From Corynebacterium suranareeae (lineage in GTDB: Bacteria > Actinomycetota > Actinomycetes > Mycobacteriales > Mycobacteriaceae): a stretch of DNA of 64,000 nt. The position numbers and the translations under genes were made by a program. This document shows, one piece after another, positions 47,821-56,280 of this stretch (positions are counted from its first letter, which is position 1; the number at the start of each line of letters is the position of its first letter). The notes below the pieces were generated by a model. That model was not told where the DNA came from. It made no database searches and saw nothing but the letters and a program-made list of their open reading frames with translations. The stretch covers positions 1,488,001 through 1,552,000 of the forward strand of contig NZ_AP017369.1 of the NCBI RefSeq assembly GCF_002355155.1. The letters run 5' to 3'.

Positions 47821-48404
47821 TGGGTCAAACCCGCATCATTTCCGGCGAAGCACGCGGCCGAAAGATTGAAGTGCCACCAGCAGGCACCCGTCCCACCTCC
47901 GACCGAGCACGCGAAGGTCTCTTCTCCTCACTTCAGGTGCGTTTTGGATTTGAAGGCCAACGAGTCCTTGATCTTTTTGCCGGTTCCGGAGCACTTGGTT
48001 TAGAAGCTGCCTCCAGAGGTGCAGATGAAGTGGTCTTGGTTGAGTCGAATCCTAAAGCGGTAGAGATTATTCGGCGGAATGTGGGCGTCGTCAAGCATCC
48101 TGACGTCCGTGTTGCAGAGATGAAAGCGTCCACCTACCTTGCGTCCGCACCCGATAAGTATTTCACGATGGTGCTCGCCGACCCGCCCTACGAGCTTGCC
48201 GACGACGCCGTTGCCGAAATGCTCCTAGCACTTACGCCTAAGCTTCTCGACGGCGCCGCCGTGGTCGTCGAACGCCATGTCGACTCGCCAGAAACCGCCT
48301 GGCCCGCATGGCTTGTACCCACCACCCAGAAACTTAAAAAACGAACCTACGGCATCGCACGCATGGACATGGCCGTTTTCGACGAATCCCTGCTTCAGGA
48401 GTAA
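47820..48404 (+). CDS. rsmD: 16S rRNA (guanine966-N2)-methyltransferase
   Basis: 194 residues from ATG 47820, sharing one base with the previous stop. Class I methyltransferase: ISGEARGRKIEVPPAGTRPTSDRAREGLFSSL near the N-terminus, SAM motif VLDLFAGSGALGLEAASRGADEVVLVE, and the catalytic NPPY-type LADPPYELA near 120. The TSDRVREALF-type block is characteristic of RsmD. coaD follows after three bases, a conserved rsmD-coaD pair. Confidence 0.94.
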   Translation: MGQTRIISGEARGRKIEVPPAGTRPTSDRAREGLFSSLQVRFGFEGQRVLDLFAGSGALGLEAASRGADEVVLVESNPKAVEIIRRNVGVVKHPDVRVAEMKASTYLASAPDKYFTMVLADPPYELADDAVAEMLLALTPKLLDGAAVVVERHVDSPETAWPAWLVPTTQKLKKRTYGIARMDMAVFDESLLQE

Positions 48405-48407
48405 CCA

Positions 48408-48890
48408 ATGAAAGCCGTTTGCCCAGGATCCTTTGACCCCATCACCCTTGGACACCTAGACATCGTGACCCGCGCCGCCGCGCAATTTAGCGAAGTCACC
48501 ATTTTGGTCACTGCCAACCCCAACAAAAACTCAGGCCTATTCACCGTCGAAGAACGCATGGAACTCATCCGCAAATCCACCGCGCACCTCGACAACGTTA
48601 AAGTAGACACCTGGGCCTCACTGCTTGTGGATTACACCACCGAACACGGCATCGGCGCCCTGGTCAAAGGCCTACGAAGCTCACTTGACTACGAATACGA
48701 GCTTCCCATGGCACAAATGAACAGGCGCCTCACCGGCGTAGACACCTTCTTCCTGCTCACCGACGAGAAATACGGATACGTCAGCTCCACACTGTGCAAA
48801 GAAGTTGCCCGTTATGGCGGCGATGTCTCCGGGCTCCTACCAGAAGTCGTCGCGAAAGCCTTGGTAGAAAAATACAACACCCAGCACTAG
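48408..48890 (+). CDS. coaD: Phosphopantetheine adenylyltransferase
   Basis: 160 residues from ATG 48408. Fourth step of coenzyme A synthesis. Motifs: CPGSFDPITLGHLDIVTRAA (T/HxGH nucleotidyltransferase signature), TANPNKNSGLFTVEERMELI, VDYTTEHGIGALVKGLRSSLDYEYELPMAQMN, and YGYVSSTLCKEVARYGGDVSGLLP. Standard length. Coupled to rsmD upstream; followed by a small possible gene. Confidence 0.96.
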   Translation: MKAVCPGSFDPITLGHLDIVTRAAAQFSEVTILVTANPNKNSGLFTVEERMELIRKSTAHLDNVKVDTWASLLVDYTTEHGIGALVKGLRSSLDYEYELPMAQMNRRLTGVDTFFLLTDEKYGYVSSTLCKEVARYGGDVSGLLPEVVAKALVEKYNTQH

Positions 48891-48947
48891 TTTGCTAGAC
48901 TCTGAAACCGACTTGTCACAGACACGTGAATTAAGGAGGTGACAGCG

Positions 48948-49208
48948 ATGGGTGTGGACCGACGGATGTGGAAAATGAATCCTGAACGATTACAGGAACA
49001 TCTGCAACTGAAAAACCGCGCACGACAAATCCCGGACAAGAAGAAGCAACAAAACAAAAGGGCCTGCCGAGACAACTCTCGGCGGGCCTCCCGCATTTCT
49101 GGGGTAGCTGTCGGTAGCTCTTTGGTGTGGGTATTTCCGCTAACGGGCGACTTCTTAACAGGCGACTTCACGCGGTCGACTTCAATCGGTGCTGAGCTGA
49201 TTTCATAG
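48948..49208 (+). CDS. Possible small basic protein; 3' end in repeat DNA
   Basis: Up to 86 residues from ATG 48948, with an unusually strong AAGGAGGTGACA Shine-Dalgarno 6 bases before it. The first 45 residues are very basic (MGVDRRMWKMNPERLQEHLQ, then KKQQNKRACRDNSRRASRISG). From about residue 45 the frame runs through a 12-bp hairpin (GGCCTGCCGAGA/TCTCGGCGGGCC, 49061-49088) and repeat family C, so only the N-terminal part may be original, with repeat insertion extending the frame. Not recognised. Confidence 0.4.
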   Translation: MGVDRRMWKMNPERLQEHLQLKNRARQIPDKKKQQNKRACRDNSRRASRISGVAVGSSLVWVFPLTGDFLTGDFTRSTSIGAELIS

Positions 49209-49340
49209 TGAAGTCGCCTGTTAAGAAGTTGAGCACGAGAAGTCGCTACCGTGAAGTCGCCCTATTGAACATCTGAAGCCTGTCGCCTTTAAGTTCGAGA
49301 TCACACATTCAATATCGCAAGCTCAATTTCTTACCTTCGA
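49145..49340. repeat. Interspersed repeat family C, copy 2
   Basis: Stem arms at 49150-49171 and 49208-49229 are perfectly complementary over 22 bases (core ACTTCTTAACAGGCG), with more GCGACTTC / GAAGTCGC copies around them. From 49290 the TTAAGTTCGAGATC / CTCAATTTCTTA half follows. Directly next to the IS30-like element. Confidence 0.82.
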
Positions 49341-49345
49341 GACCG

Positions 49346-51211
49346 CTAGGCGCTGTCATTGGGTGGTTGCGACAGTTAATACTTCATTCATTTTCTCATA
49401 CGGCGTCATCGCGCCTAACACCAACCTCGGTGTGTCGTTGAGTTCATCTTGAACCCACGCGACATGCTCCGGGGTTACCTCACGGAAATCAGTGCCCTTT
49501 GGATAAAACCTCCGCCGGATCTCACCATTTGTATTCTCATTGGTCGGACGCTGCCACGGTGAATGAGGATCACAAAAATAAATCCCACATTCTGCAGGAT
49601 CAATAACTTTACGAGCACTAGCCATTTCCGATCCCTGATCCCAAGTAATCGTGGAAAACTTCCCCGGCATCGACGCAATCATTTCCTGTAATGCACCAAC
49701 AACCGTGGACGAGGCATGATCATCAGGTAAATGCTTTAACAACGTAAACCGACTTGATCGCTCCACCAGTGTCAACAACGCTGATTGACCCCCTGCACCG
49801 ATCACTAAATCACCTTCCCAATGCCCTGGAACCCGACGATCATCAGCCTCAGGTGGGCGCGTGGTGATTTCTGCACCGACAACCCAGCCACGCCTATTGC
49901 GTAACCCAGCGATCTTGGACCGGGGGCGACGGGTTTTCCCACCACGGATTAACACCTTGTTGGTATTCATTTCGCGTTGGCGTAGTTCTTCTTCAATGAT
50001 CTCACGCAAGCTACCACGTCCTTGGACATACAAACTTTGATAGATCGCCTCGTGGGAAATATGCATGCTCTTATCATCGGGATAGTCCAGAAGAAGGCGT
50101 TGTTCAACACGCTTCGGGGAAAAATATCGCAATAAATACTCCACCACCACATCCCGTAACCGGCCCGGGCGATCAAGTTTCCTTTCCTTTGGTCGTCGTG
50201 CTTGTTGCTGGGCGTGGTAGTGAGCGGTTTGTGGGTTATACACCAACTGCTTGATCTCTTGGGTGTCTGGATCTAGGTAGGTGGTGGATCCACGGTTGAT
50301 TTCTCGTGCGATCACACTATGGTGACGGCCGAGTTTTGTCCCGATCTGCCGGGTGGATAACCTCTCTTTAATCCCTTGGGCGATCACCAGCCGATCGGTA
50401 CTGCTTAATCGCACCCCGCGGCCTGTTTTTACTCGTGTATCAGGAACCAGACTGAAATCAGCAACAACGTGATCAGCAGTACGCGACGACACAGAATCAT
50501 TAGAACAACATGATAAGTCAGGCACTTCTGTCGTTGTACACCGTGATTGCGTTGTCGTGGTGGTAGGTGCGGGTGTGTCGCTGCATCTGTGATTACCTTC
50601 TCCTTTCTTACCTGGTGGTGTGGGGGTATCGGTTGCTTCTTCGCGGCGTTTGATCGCGGTGTAGATCGTTGACGGGTGAAGCCCAAGTTCCTTGGCCACA
50701 GTAACCACTCGTTCACCACGGTTGACCCGAGTAACGGCTTCTGTCGTGGCAGGGCGTTCCGTGGTGTTAGGGATATGCCGATTGGTTTGTGGGTTCAGGA
50801 CGCGGTGGGGTGCGTTTTTCCCGACCGGTAGGTTGTGGCGTTTAAGCGCTAGGTAGATCGTGGATGGGTGGATTCCTAGTTCTTTCGCTACGTTTTTGAC
50901 TCGTTCACCGCGTTTGACCCTCGCGACTGCTTCTGTGGTTGTGGGGTGTTCGGTGTTTTTCGGGATGTGCCGATTGGTTTGTGGGTTCAGGACGCGGTGG
51001 GGTGCGGTCTTGTCCACGGGCAGGCCGTGGCGCTTGAGCGCTAGGTAGATCGTGGATGGGTGGATTCCAAGATCTAGTGCTACGTCTTTTACTCGCTGCC
51101 CGTCGGCTACTCGGCGGACCGCCTCCTGGGTTGTGGGTTGTTCTCTGCTGGTCATTGGTGGACACTCCTTTAGGAAGAGGGTGTCGCAACCACCACCTGA
51201 TATCGCCCTAG
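49346..51211. mobile_element. IS30-family insertion sequence, about 1.86 kb
   Basis: Imperfect terminal inverted repeats: left from CTAGGCGC to GGTGGTTGCGACA (49346-49374), right from TGTCGCAACCACC to GCCCTAG (51182-51211); the inner 13 bases GGTGGTTGCGACA are identical. It contains one full-length transposase gene that ends inside the left repeat. Both flanks are repeat family C/B sequences, so it seems to have landed in repeat DNA. No clear short target duplication was identified beyond the CTAG at each end. Confidence 0.85.
49356..51155 (-). CDS. IS30-family transposase with a triplicated N-terminal HTH region
   Basis: 599 residues, longer than the usual 330-460 for the family. Residues about 6-171 hold three near-copies of a helix-turn-helix unit with 64-residue (192-bp) period (EAV at 11, 75, 139; each with HPSTIY). 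A second, IS30-type HTH follows near 265 (IAQGIKERLSTRQIGTKLGRHHSVIAREI). The DDE catalytic domain is intact: first Asp in HWEGDLVIG, second in TWDQGSEM, Glu in RPTNENTNG, with IS30-type IMHISHEAIYQSLY. Start ATG 51155 with AAAGGAGTG. Probably active in transposition. Confidence 0.92.
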   Translation of the reverse strand: MTSREQPTTQEAVRRVADGQRVKDVALDLGIHPSTIYLALKRHGLPVDKTAPHRVLNPQTNRHIPKNTEHPTTTEAVARVKRGERVKNVAKELGIHPSTIYLALKRHNLPVGKNAPHRVLNPQTNRHIPNTTERPATTEAVTRVNRGERVVTVAKELGLHPSTIYTAIKRREEATDTPTPPGKKGEGNHRCSDTPAPTTTTTQSRCTTTEVPDLSCCSNDSVSSRTADHVVADFSLVPDTRVKTGRGVRLSSTDRLVIAQGIKERLSTRQIGTKLGRHHSVIAREINRGSTTYLDPDTQEIKQLVYNPQTAHYHAQQQARRPKERKLDRPGRLRDVVVEYLLRYFSPKRVEQRLLLDYPDDKSMHISHEAIYQSLYVQGRGSLREIIEEELRQREMNTNKVLIRGGKTRRPRSKIAGLRNRRGWVVGAEITTRPPEADDRRVPGHWEGDLVIGAGGQSALLTLVERSSRFTLLKHLPDDHASSTVVGALQEMIASMPGKFSTITWDQGSEMASARKVIDPAECGIYFCDPHSPWQRPTNENTNGEIRRRFYPKGTDFREVTPEHVAWVQDELNDTPRLVLGAMTPYEKMNEVLTVATTQ

Positions 51212-51229
51212 GAAAATCACCAAAAACCG

Positions 51230-51316
51230 CGGGAAATTGAGGGAAATTGAGCTTGAGAAATTGAGTTCAAGGTATTGAGCACGAGAAATCGACACCGTGA
51301 AATCGACATTAAAGGA
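51230..51316. repeat. Interspersed repeat family C, fragment 3
   Basis: GAAATTGAG, GAGTTCAAGGTATTGAGCACGAG, GAAATCGAC units like those at 22.5 kb, just right of the IS30-like element. Confidence 0.6.
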
Positions 51317-51604
51317 GTGACGCGTTTACAGCCTGTTTAAGGCCTCGAGTTTTTCCAATGAGTGTTTGTATTACTTGAGGTTCGCTAGGGCGTTGAGGGC
51401 GGTTTCAGAGGGTTACTTTTTCTAGGCCCTTTTCGTAGTTTTGTGGCGCACTTCATCTGGCGACCAAGAACACTTGTGCAGGATCTGGTTTTGGTCCTAT
51501 ATGACGTTTCCAAGGCCTACATATTTGATGTGGTGACCAAGAATCCTTGGAGTCCTTTTGGATTTGGTCGAATATGACGGTCTTGGGAGGTTGCCTAGTT
51601 GCGG
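51304..51604 (+). repeat. Interspersed repeat family B, copy 3
   Basis: Head with GTTTAC...GTTTGTATTACTTGAGG...GGGTTACTTTTTCTAGG and tail with CATCTGGCGACCAAGAA, GTGGTGACCAAGAATCC and GGATTTGGTCG. Directly upstream of the minus-strand terminator of the amino acid transporter operon. Same order as copies 1 and 2. Confidence 0.83.
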
Positions 51605-51643
51605 GGAAAAAGAAAACCTGCGAGCCGACAACGACTCGCAGGT
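51605..51643 (-). terminator. Terminator of the amino acid ABC operon
   Basis: On the minus strand ACCTGCGAG pairs with CTCGCAGGT, then TTTTCTTTTTCC. Confidence 0.9.
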
Positions 51644-51650
51644 GAATAGG

Positions 51651-52415
51651 TTAGAGCAGGGAAGACAGGAAGTCTTTGGTGCGCTGTTCCTTCGGGTTGT
51701 CCAGGACCTGTTCGGGGGTTCCGGCCTCGACCACCACACCATCGGCCATGAAGACCACCTGGTCGGCGACTTCGTGGGCGAAGCCCATTTCGTGAGTGAC
51801 AACGAGCATGGTCATGCCGTCGTCGGCGAGCTGTTTCATTACTCGCAGGACTTCACCGACGAGTTCGGGGTCCAAAGCGCTGGTGGGTTCGTCGAAAAGC
51901 ATGAGCTTTGGCTCCATGGCGACGGCGCGGGCGATCGCGACGCGCTGCTGCTGACCACCTGACAGCTGGACGGGGTAGGCGTCTGCTTTGTGGGCGAGGC
52001 CGACTTGCTCAAGCAATTCCATAGCACGTGCGCGGGCCTTGCTTTCAAGCTGCTTCTTTACGTGAATGGGTGCTTCGATGATGTTCTCGATCACCGTGCG
52101 GTGGGGGAACAAGTTGAAGTTCTGGAAGACCATGCCGATATCGGAGCGTTGCTTGGCGGCGTCTTTTTCGGAGATTTCGTAGAGCACGCCGTCGCGCTCG
52201 CGGTAGCCGATGAGATCGCCATCGACGTACAAGCGACCCGCGTTGACCTTTTCCAGGTGGTTAACGCAGCGCAGCATGGTGGATTTACCGGAACCAGAAG
52301 GACCGATCAGACAGGTGACGGTACCTTTGGGGACCTGCAAGTCAATGCCCTTGAGCACTTCTAGGCGACCAAAGTTTTTGCAAACCTGCTGAGCATTAAT
52401 CATCAGTTGCGACAT
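51651..52415 (-). CDS. Polar amino acid ABC transporter ATP-binding protein (GlnQ-like)
   Basis: 254 residues. ABC ATPase: Walker [17 protein letters not shown]-loop [18 protein letters not shown], signature [19 protein letters not shown], Walker [17 protein letters not shown] and H-loop [10 protein letters not shown]. High similarity to the glutamine/polar amino acid family (HisP/GlnQ). Last gene of a three-gene operon; the permease stop is 3 bases upstream of its ATG. Substrate may be an acidic or neutral polar amino acid; not determined. Confidence 0.9.
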   Translation of the reverse strand: MSQLMINAQQVCKNFGRLEVLKGIDLQVPKGTVTCLIGPSGSGKSTMLRCVNHLEKVNAGRLYVDGDLIGYRERDGVLYEISEKDAAKQRSDIGMVFQNFNLFPHRTVIENIIEAPIHVKKQLESKARARAMELLEQVGLAHKADAYPVQLSGGQQQRVAIARAVAMEPKLMLFDEPTSALDPELVGEVLRVMKQLADDGMTMLVVTHEMGFAHEVADQVVFMADGVVVEAGTPEQVLDNPKEQRTKDFLSSLL

Positions 52416-52418
52416 TTA

Positions 52419-53378
52419 CTAGTTCTCCTTGGAAGTTTCAGGAACAACGGTGACATTGCCAGGGATAGCGCCCTCAGCATCAGCCAACGCGGCGAGCTGA
52501 CGTGCGGTAAGAGTACGGGTGCTGCCCTTCTCGAAGTGCTTCTCCAGGTAGTACTGACCAACCATGAGCACAGAAGTAATGACCAGGTACCAGCTTGCAG
52601 CAACCAGAAGCATTGGGACAGGCTCGAAAAGGGAGTACGCAATGTCCATGCTGCGGCCGTAAAGCTCGAGGGAATAAGGAATCGCAACGACCAGAGAAGT
52701 GGTCTTGAGCATGGAGATAAGCTCGTTGCCAGTTGGTGGAATGATGATGCGCATCGCTTGAGGCAAGATGGTGCGACGCATGGTCATGGACCAATTCATG
52801 CCCAAAGCTTTCGACGCCTCCATCTGGCCCTCGGGTACCGCTTGGATGCCTGAGCGCACGATTTCAGCCATGTATGCGGCCTCGTTAAGTCCCAGGCCGA
52901 TCACCGCCAGCAAGAACATATTAGACAGCAAGCTCTGCAGATCGATCTCTGTGAAACCTAAGTTGATCGACTGGTACAAAGAACCCAGCAGACCCCAGAA
53001 CACCAACTGAACATAAATTGGGGTACCACGGAAAATCCACAAGTACAGCCAGGCCATTCCTTGGAAAACTGGGTTTCCGGACATGCGCATGACAGCCAAA
53101 ATCGCGCCCAGTACAACACCGATGATCATGGACAAAATAGTCAAAGCAATGGTGTGTAGCGCGGCAGTAGCGATGCGGGTATCAAAAAGATATGCCCGGT
53201 AGGTGTCCCAGCCATAAGCCTCATTGTTTAAAGCGCCGATGATAAACCAGGCAAGGATTGCCAGCAGAATAGCTGCTCCAACCCAACGGCCGGGGTGGCG
53301 CAGGGGCTTGGCTTCAATAGGGGCTGGTGATGTGGCGGGTTTCTTACCGATATTAGACCCTTGGTTTAGATCTGACAT
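52419..53378 (-). CDS. Polar amino acid ABC transporter permease
   Basis: 319 residues. About five transmembrane helices; the family EAA loop is EAAYMAEIVRSGIQAVPEGQMEASKALGM, the signature of HisMQ-type permeases. A long cytoplasmic N-terminal stretch (about 40 residues, Pro/Ser rich) precedes helix 1, and a Ser/Thr/Ala-rich C-terminal tail (about 60 residues) follows the last. Overlaps nothing; 24 bases after the binding-protein gene and 3 before the ATPase. Works with the adjacent components to import amino acids. Confidence 0.9.
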   Translation of the reverse strand: MSDLNQGSNIGKKPATSPAPIEAKPLRHPGRWVGAAILLAILAWFIIGALNNEAYGWDTYRAYLFDTRIATAALHTIALTILSMIIGVVLGAILAVMRMSGNPVFQGMAWLYLWIFRGTPIYVQLVFWGLLGSLYQSINLGFTEIDLQSLLSNMFLLAVIGLGLNEAAYMAEIVRSGIQAVPEGQMEASKALGMNWSMTMRRTILPQAMRIIIPPTGNELISMLKTTSLVVAIPYSLELYGRSMDIAYSLFEPVPMLLVAASWYLVITSVLMVGQYYLEKHFEKGSTRTLTARQLAALADAEGAIPGNVTVVPETSKEN

Positions 53379-53402
53379 GTGTGAAATCGTCCTTAAAGAT
53401 TC

Positions 53403-54398
53403 TTAGTTGAGAGGCTGTTCGTTGATAAGAGCCTGATCAAGTAGGCCTTCTTCAATTCCCCATTGCGCCAAAATGCGCTGGTAATCACCAGTATCAATGA
53501 GATGTTGGAAAGCTGCCGCAGCGACAGGTGTGAGCTCAGAGTTCAATGGGAATGCAAAACCGAAAGGTGCAGCCAAGTACATATCGCCGACAATCTCAAT
53601 GCGGCCCTCAGAGCGCTCTGCAGCCCACGCGGAAATAGGGGAGTCCGCAGCAAGTGCATCAGCACGACCCAAGATCAGCGCAGTAGCAGCGGTATCTGCA
53701 GTTTCATAAGACAAAATGGTGATGGGTTCTTTCCCTTCAGCCACACATTGAGCTGAGCGGGGCCGAACATCGTCTGTCTCTGCCACCGTCGTGCGTTGAA
53801 CTGCAACGGTTAGACCACACGCATTATCCGGATCGATGGGAGTTTCCCGATCAGTTGCTTGAGCCCATTGAACGCCTGTATACAAGAAATCAATAAAATC
53901 AAAGTTCTTGCGGCGTTCCTCATTATCAGTAAACCCGGAAGCACCAATATCAATGGTTCCAGCTTGAACTGAAGGCAAGATCAGCGAGAAATCCTGTTCT
54001 TGCGGGCTGAAATCCAACCCCATGACACCTGCCATTGCGCGGACAAGATCCATCTCTACGCCGATGATCTGTCCACTGGAGTCTTTGAACTCAAATGGAG
54101 GAAAAGGGGGATTCGCACCTGCGGTGAGGACACCACGCTGGGCCAAGGCCTCTGGAACCATTGCTTGAATTTCAGGCACCGGATCAGGAACAATTTGCTC
54201 CCACCCTTCAGGAGTGCCCTGTTCTTCATTAGTGACACAAGAAGCAAGAGTGAATGAGGTTGCCACAATACCGATTGTTGCTGCGATAACCCGCACTTTA
54301 GATCTTTGGGAAAATAAGGTTCTATGCAACAGTCGATCTAATGACCTTGTAGGTCTTTTTAGAGACTGCGATCGCAATCGGGTGAAACTCTCAATCAT
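53403..54398 (-). CDS. Amino-acid-type ABC transporter substrate-binding lipoprotein
   Basis: 331 residues from ATG 54398. A long, Arg/Lys-rich N-terminal region precedes a hydrophobic core and the lipobox LASC (about residue 53), so the signal peptide is unusually long. Mature domain is a polar amino acid SBP: LTAGANPPFPPFEFKDSSGQIIGVEMDLVRAMAGVMGLDF, PSVQAGTIDIGASGFTDNEERRKNFDF, DACGLTVAVQRTT, TALILGRADALAADSPI. First of the operon with permease and ATPase; ligand unknown. Confidence 0.9.
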   Translation of the reverse strand: MIESFTRLRSQSLKRPTRSLDRLLHRTLFSQRSKVRVIAATIGIVATSFTLASCVTNEEQGTPEGWEQIVPDPVPEIQAMVPEALAQRGVLTAGANPPFPPFEFKDSSGQIIGVEMDLVRAMAGVMGLDFSPQEQDFSLILPSVQAGTIDIGASGFTDNEERRKNFDFIDFLYTGVQWAQATDRETPIDPDNACGLTVAVQRTTVAETDDVRPRSAQCVAEGKEPITILSYETADTAATALILGRADALAADSPISAWAAERSEGRIEIVGDMYLAAPFGFAFPLNSELTPVAAAAFQHLIDTGDYQRILAQWGIEEGLLDQALINEQPLN

Positions 54399-54518
54399 GG
54401 GCAAAATATTACCTGTTTAGGTGCAATAACCTTAAGTGAGGCTGGATTCAGTGTGATAAAACACCCTAGATTTGTTTAATCCAGTAAGAACACCGGAAAG
54501 ACTCTAATGTAAATAGGT

Positions 54519-55328
54519 ATGTCGAGCGAACAAACCACCTTCATCATTGTGCTGTTTGGCGCCGTGATCATTATTTCAATACTGCTCCTTACAGCTGCAT
54601 TTAGAATCCGAAAGAAGCGATTTGCAGCGCGTGCAGAAGGAACGTCGAATCCGGCTATTCCTGCCCCCACCGATTCCTGGCAGCGCTTTGCTGGGGCGTT
54701 ATCGGCGTTGTACGCCAGGCCAGAATGGCACAAGACCCGCGGAGCAAAACGCGTGTACACAGCAGAACAAACCTACTTTGGGTTTGCCTCAGCTATGCCA
54801 CACGGGATGGTGCAACAAATGCTCCGAACAGATTGGGGAGTAAGAAACTCCGAACAGGCTGTTGAGCAACTTTCCAAAAGTGTGGAGTCCATTGTCCAAG
54901 TAGCAGCCGGTAGCTGGCGAGGCAGGGGAGTATCACCTGCACAGGTGGAAGAAGCTGGACGACGTTTAGAAGCAGAAGGACTTGCCCACGCGCATTTTCA
55001 GGATTTCCAAAAACAGCTTCAACACGCAGAGCCGATCGAGGGATATGACCTTGATGTCTTAGCGTTTGATATCGCACGCGTAGCCAACCTCCTTCGATGG
55101 GCTGCATACACAGATCTATTACTTCCCGCCGAAGCACGTTGGTTCCAAGATCAGCTGGGGATTGCCGCTGCTGTGTCTTTTTCTAGCTGGGAAGAATATG
55201 GAGAGCGATATGTGAGCGGCTTGAAGAAGAACTTCAAAGGCGGAAACAAGCCGTATGTCGAAGGGGCACGTTGGCTAAATACAGAGGCTGAAAGCCCATG
55301 GAAAACCCAAAAGTGGATTGGTGTTTAG
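54519..55328 (+). CDS. DUF1266 protein with N-terminal membrane helix
   Basis: 269 residues. One transmembrane helix (IIVLFGAVIIISILLLTAAF) and a soluble domain of DUF1266 type: ...TDSWQRFAGALSALYARPEWHKTRG, LRTDWGVRNSEQAVEQL, FDIARVANLLRWAAYTDLLLPAEARWF, ...FSSWEEYGERYVSGLKKNFKGGN, SPWKTQKWIGV. DUF1266 members in enterobacteria are of unknown role; some occur near toxin or secretion genes. The neighbouring unknown gene at 55446 could be functionally linked, but nothing proves it. Confidence 0.75.
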   Translation: MSSEQTTFIIVLFGAVIIISILLLTAAFRIRKKRFAARAEGTSNPAIPAPTDSWQRFAGALSALYARPEWHKTRGAKRVYTAEQTYFGFASAMPHGMVQQMLRTDWGVRNSEQAVEQLSKSVESIVQVAAGSWRGRGVSPAQVEEAGRRLEAEGLAHAHFQDFQKQLQHAEPIEGYDLDVLAFDIARVANLLRWAAYTDLLLPAEARWFQDQLGIAAAVSFSSWEEYGERYVSGLKKNFKGGNKPYVEGARWLNTEAESPWKTQKWIGV

Positions 55329-55445
55329 CAATTTAGATGGGTGCATACTTGTTCAATATCGGTTGTGATACTGCGCCTATTTATGTCCATTTGAGGAGTT
55401 CATCCAATTTCAAAATATAATACTAGATTGCGCAGGTAGATTTTA

Positions 55446-56105
55446 ATGGCCTATCCGAGGTTTTCCTCAATGGATGAATGTCGCGCCTACCTTTATAGCC
55501 AAAGAAATAAAGTGACTTATCACACTGTCGAGATGTTTCCTCGATGGAGTCGAGAGCGCTACTCCATTTTTGCTGCAGTTGATCAGAACAGTGAGCGGCT
55601 TTTGAGTAAGGCTAGGGCTTATCCGCGTTCGGATTTCTATTTGGAATGGTTACATCTCACAGTCCTTGACCTTCCGGAGATGGAAGGACCACTCCAGGAT
55701 GGGCAAGTTCTCTATTACATCTATGAGTCAGATGAAGTTTCATCGGAAAATGGCGAGCCACCGAACGCCTATGAAGACTACCGTGCGATCACCCATGTGG
55801 AGCAATTGGAAGAATTAGGCTCTCTCAATTTACACCCCTTATGCGCTACTGTTGATGGAAATCTTGCGCGACATTTGGTGGATCATATTAGCAATGACTT
55901 ATTGCAAAGGGAACCAAAGTATCGACTAAAACAGTTCCCTAACTATATAAAAGCAATTTTGCCTTGGTACTCGGACTTCTTTTTGGAGAATTTTCCTTAT
56001 TCCGATATTAAGTTTCCAGATAAAGCGGAAATATTGAGAGAAGCTGAACAGGCAGAGTTTAATCATTGGGTGCATGGAATACCGTTTCCCCACGGGGATC
56101 GCTAG
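55446..56105 (+). CDS. Unrecognised protein, AT-rich, possibly acquired
   Basis: 219 residues from ATG 55446. No domain I can name. Features: MAYPRFSSMDECRAYLYSQ, several Trp/Tyr/Phe pairs (FYLEWLHLTVLDLPEM; ILPWYSDFFLENFPY), and a charged C-terminus ending HWVHGIPFPHGDR. The A+T-rich, Phe/Tyr-rich composition differs from the neighbours. It stands in the same orientation as DUF1266 and upstream of a convergent terminator. Could be an immunity or accessory protein; function not assigned. Confidence 0.6.
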   Translation: MAYPRFSSMDECRAYLYSQRNKVTYHTVEMFPRWSRERYSIFAAVDQNSERLLSKARAYPRSDFYLEWLHLTVLDLPEMEGPLQDGQVLYYIYESDEVSSENGEPPNAYEDYRAITHVEQLEELGSLNLHPLCATVDGNLARHLVDHISNDLLQREPKYRLKQFPNYIKAILPWYSDFFLENFPYSDIKFPDKAEILREAEQAEFNHWVHGIPFPHGDR

Positions 56106-56218
56106 TCGGTAAGGAGCACTCTTTGAGAGTCATTTTAGGGATATTTTCCTTCGATCATATAGCGGAAGTGGGGTTTCCAGAGTTTTGGATGTAAGGGATT
56201 ACCCTTTAAAGTGACGAT

Positions 56219-56272
56219 AAAAATCGCCCCGATCCTGCCGGTTGAAGGCAGAATCGGGGCGATTTCTTTGTT
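56219..56272. terminator. Bidirectional terminator before DUF368 gene
   Basis: AAATCGCCCCGATCCTGCC pairs with GGCAGAATCGGGGCGATTT, A- and T-rich outside, between convergent genes. Confidence 0.9.
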
Positions 56273-56280
56273 GATTTTTA

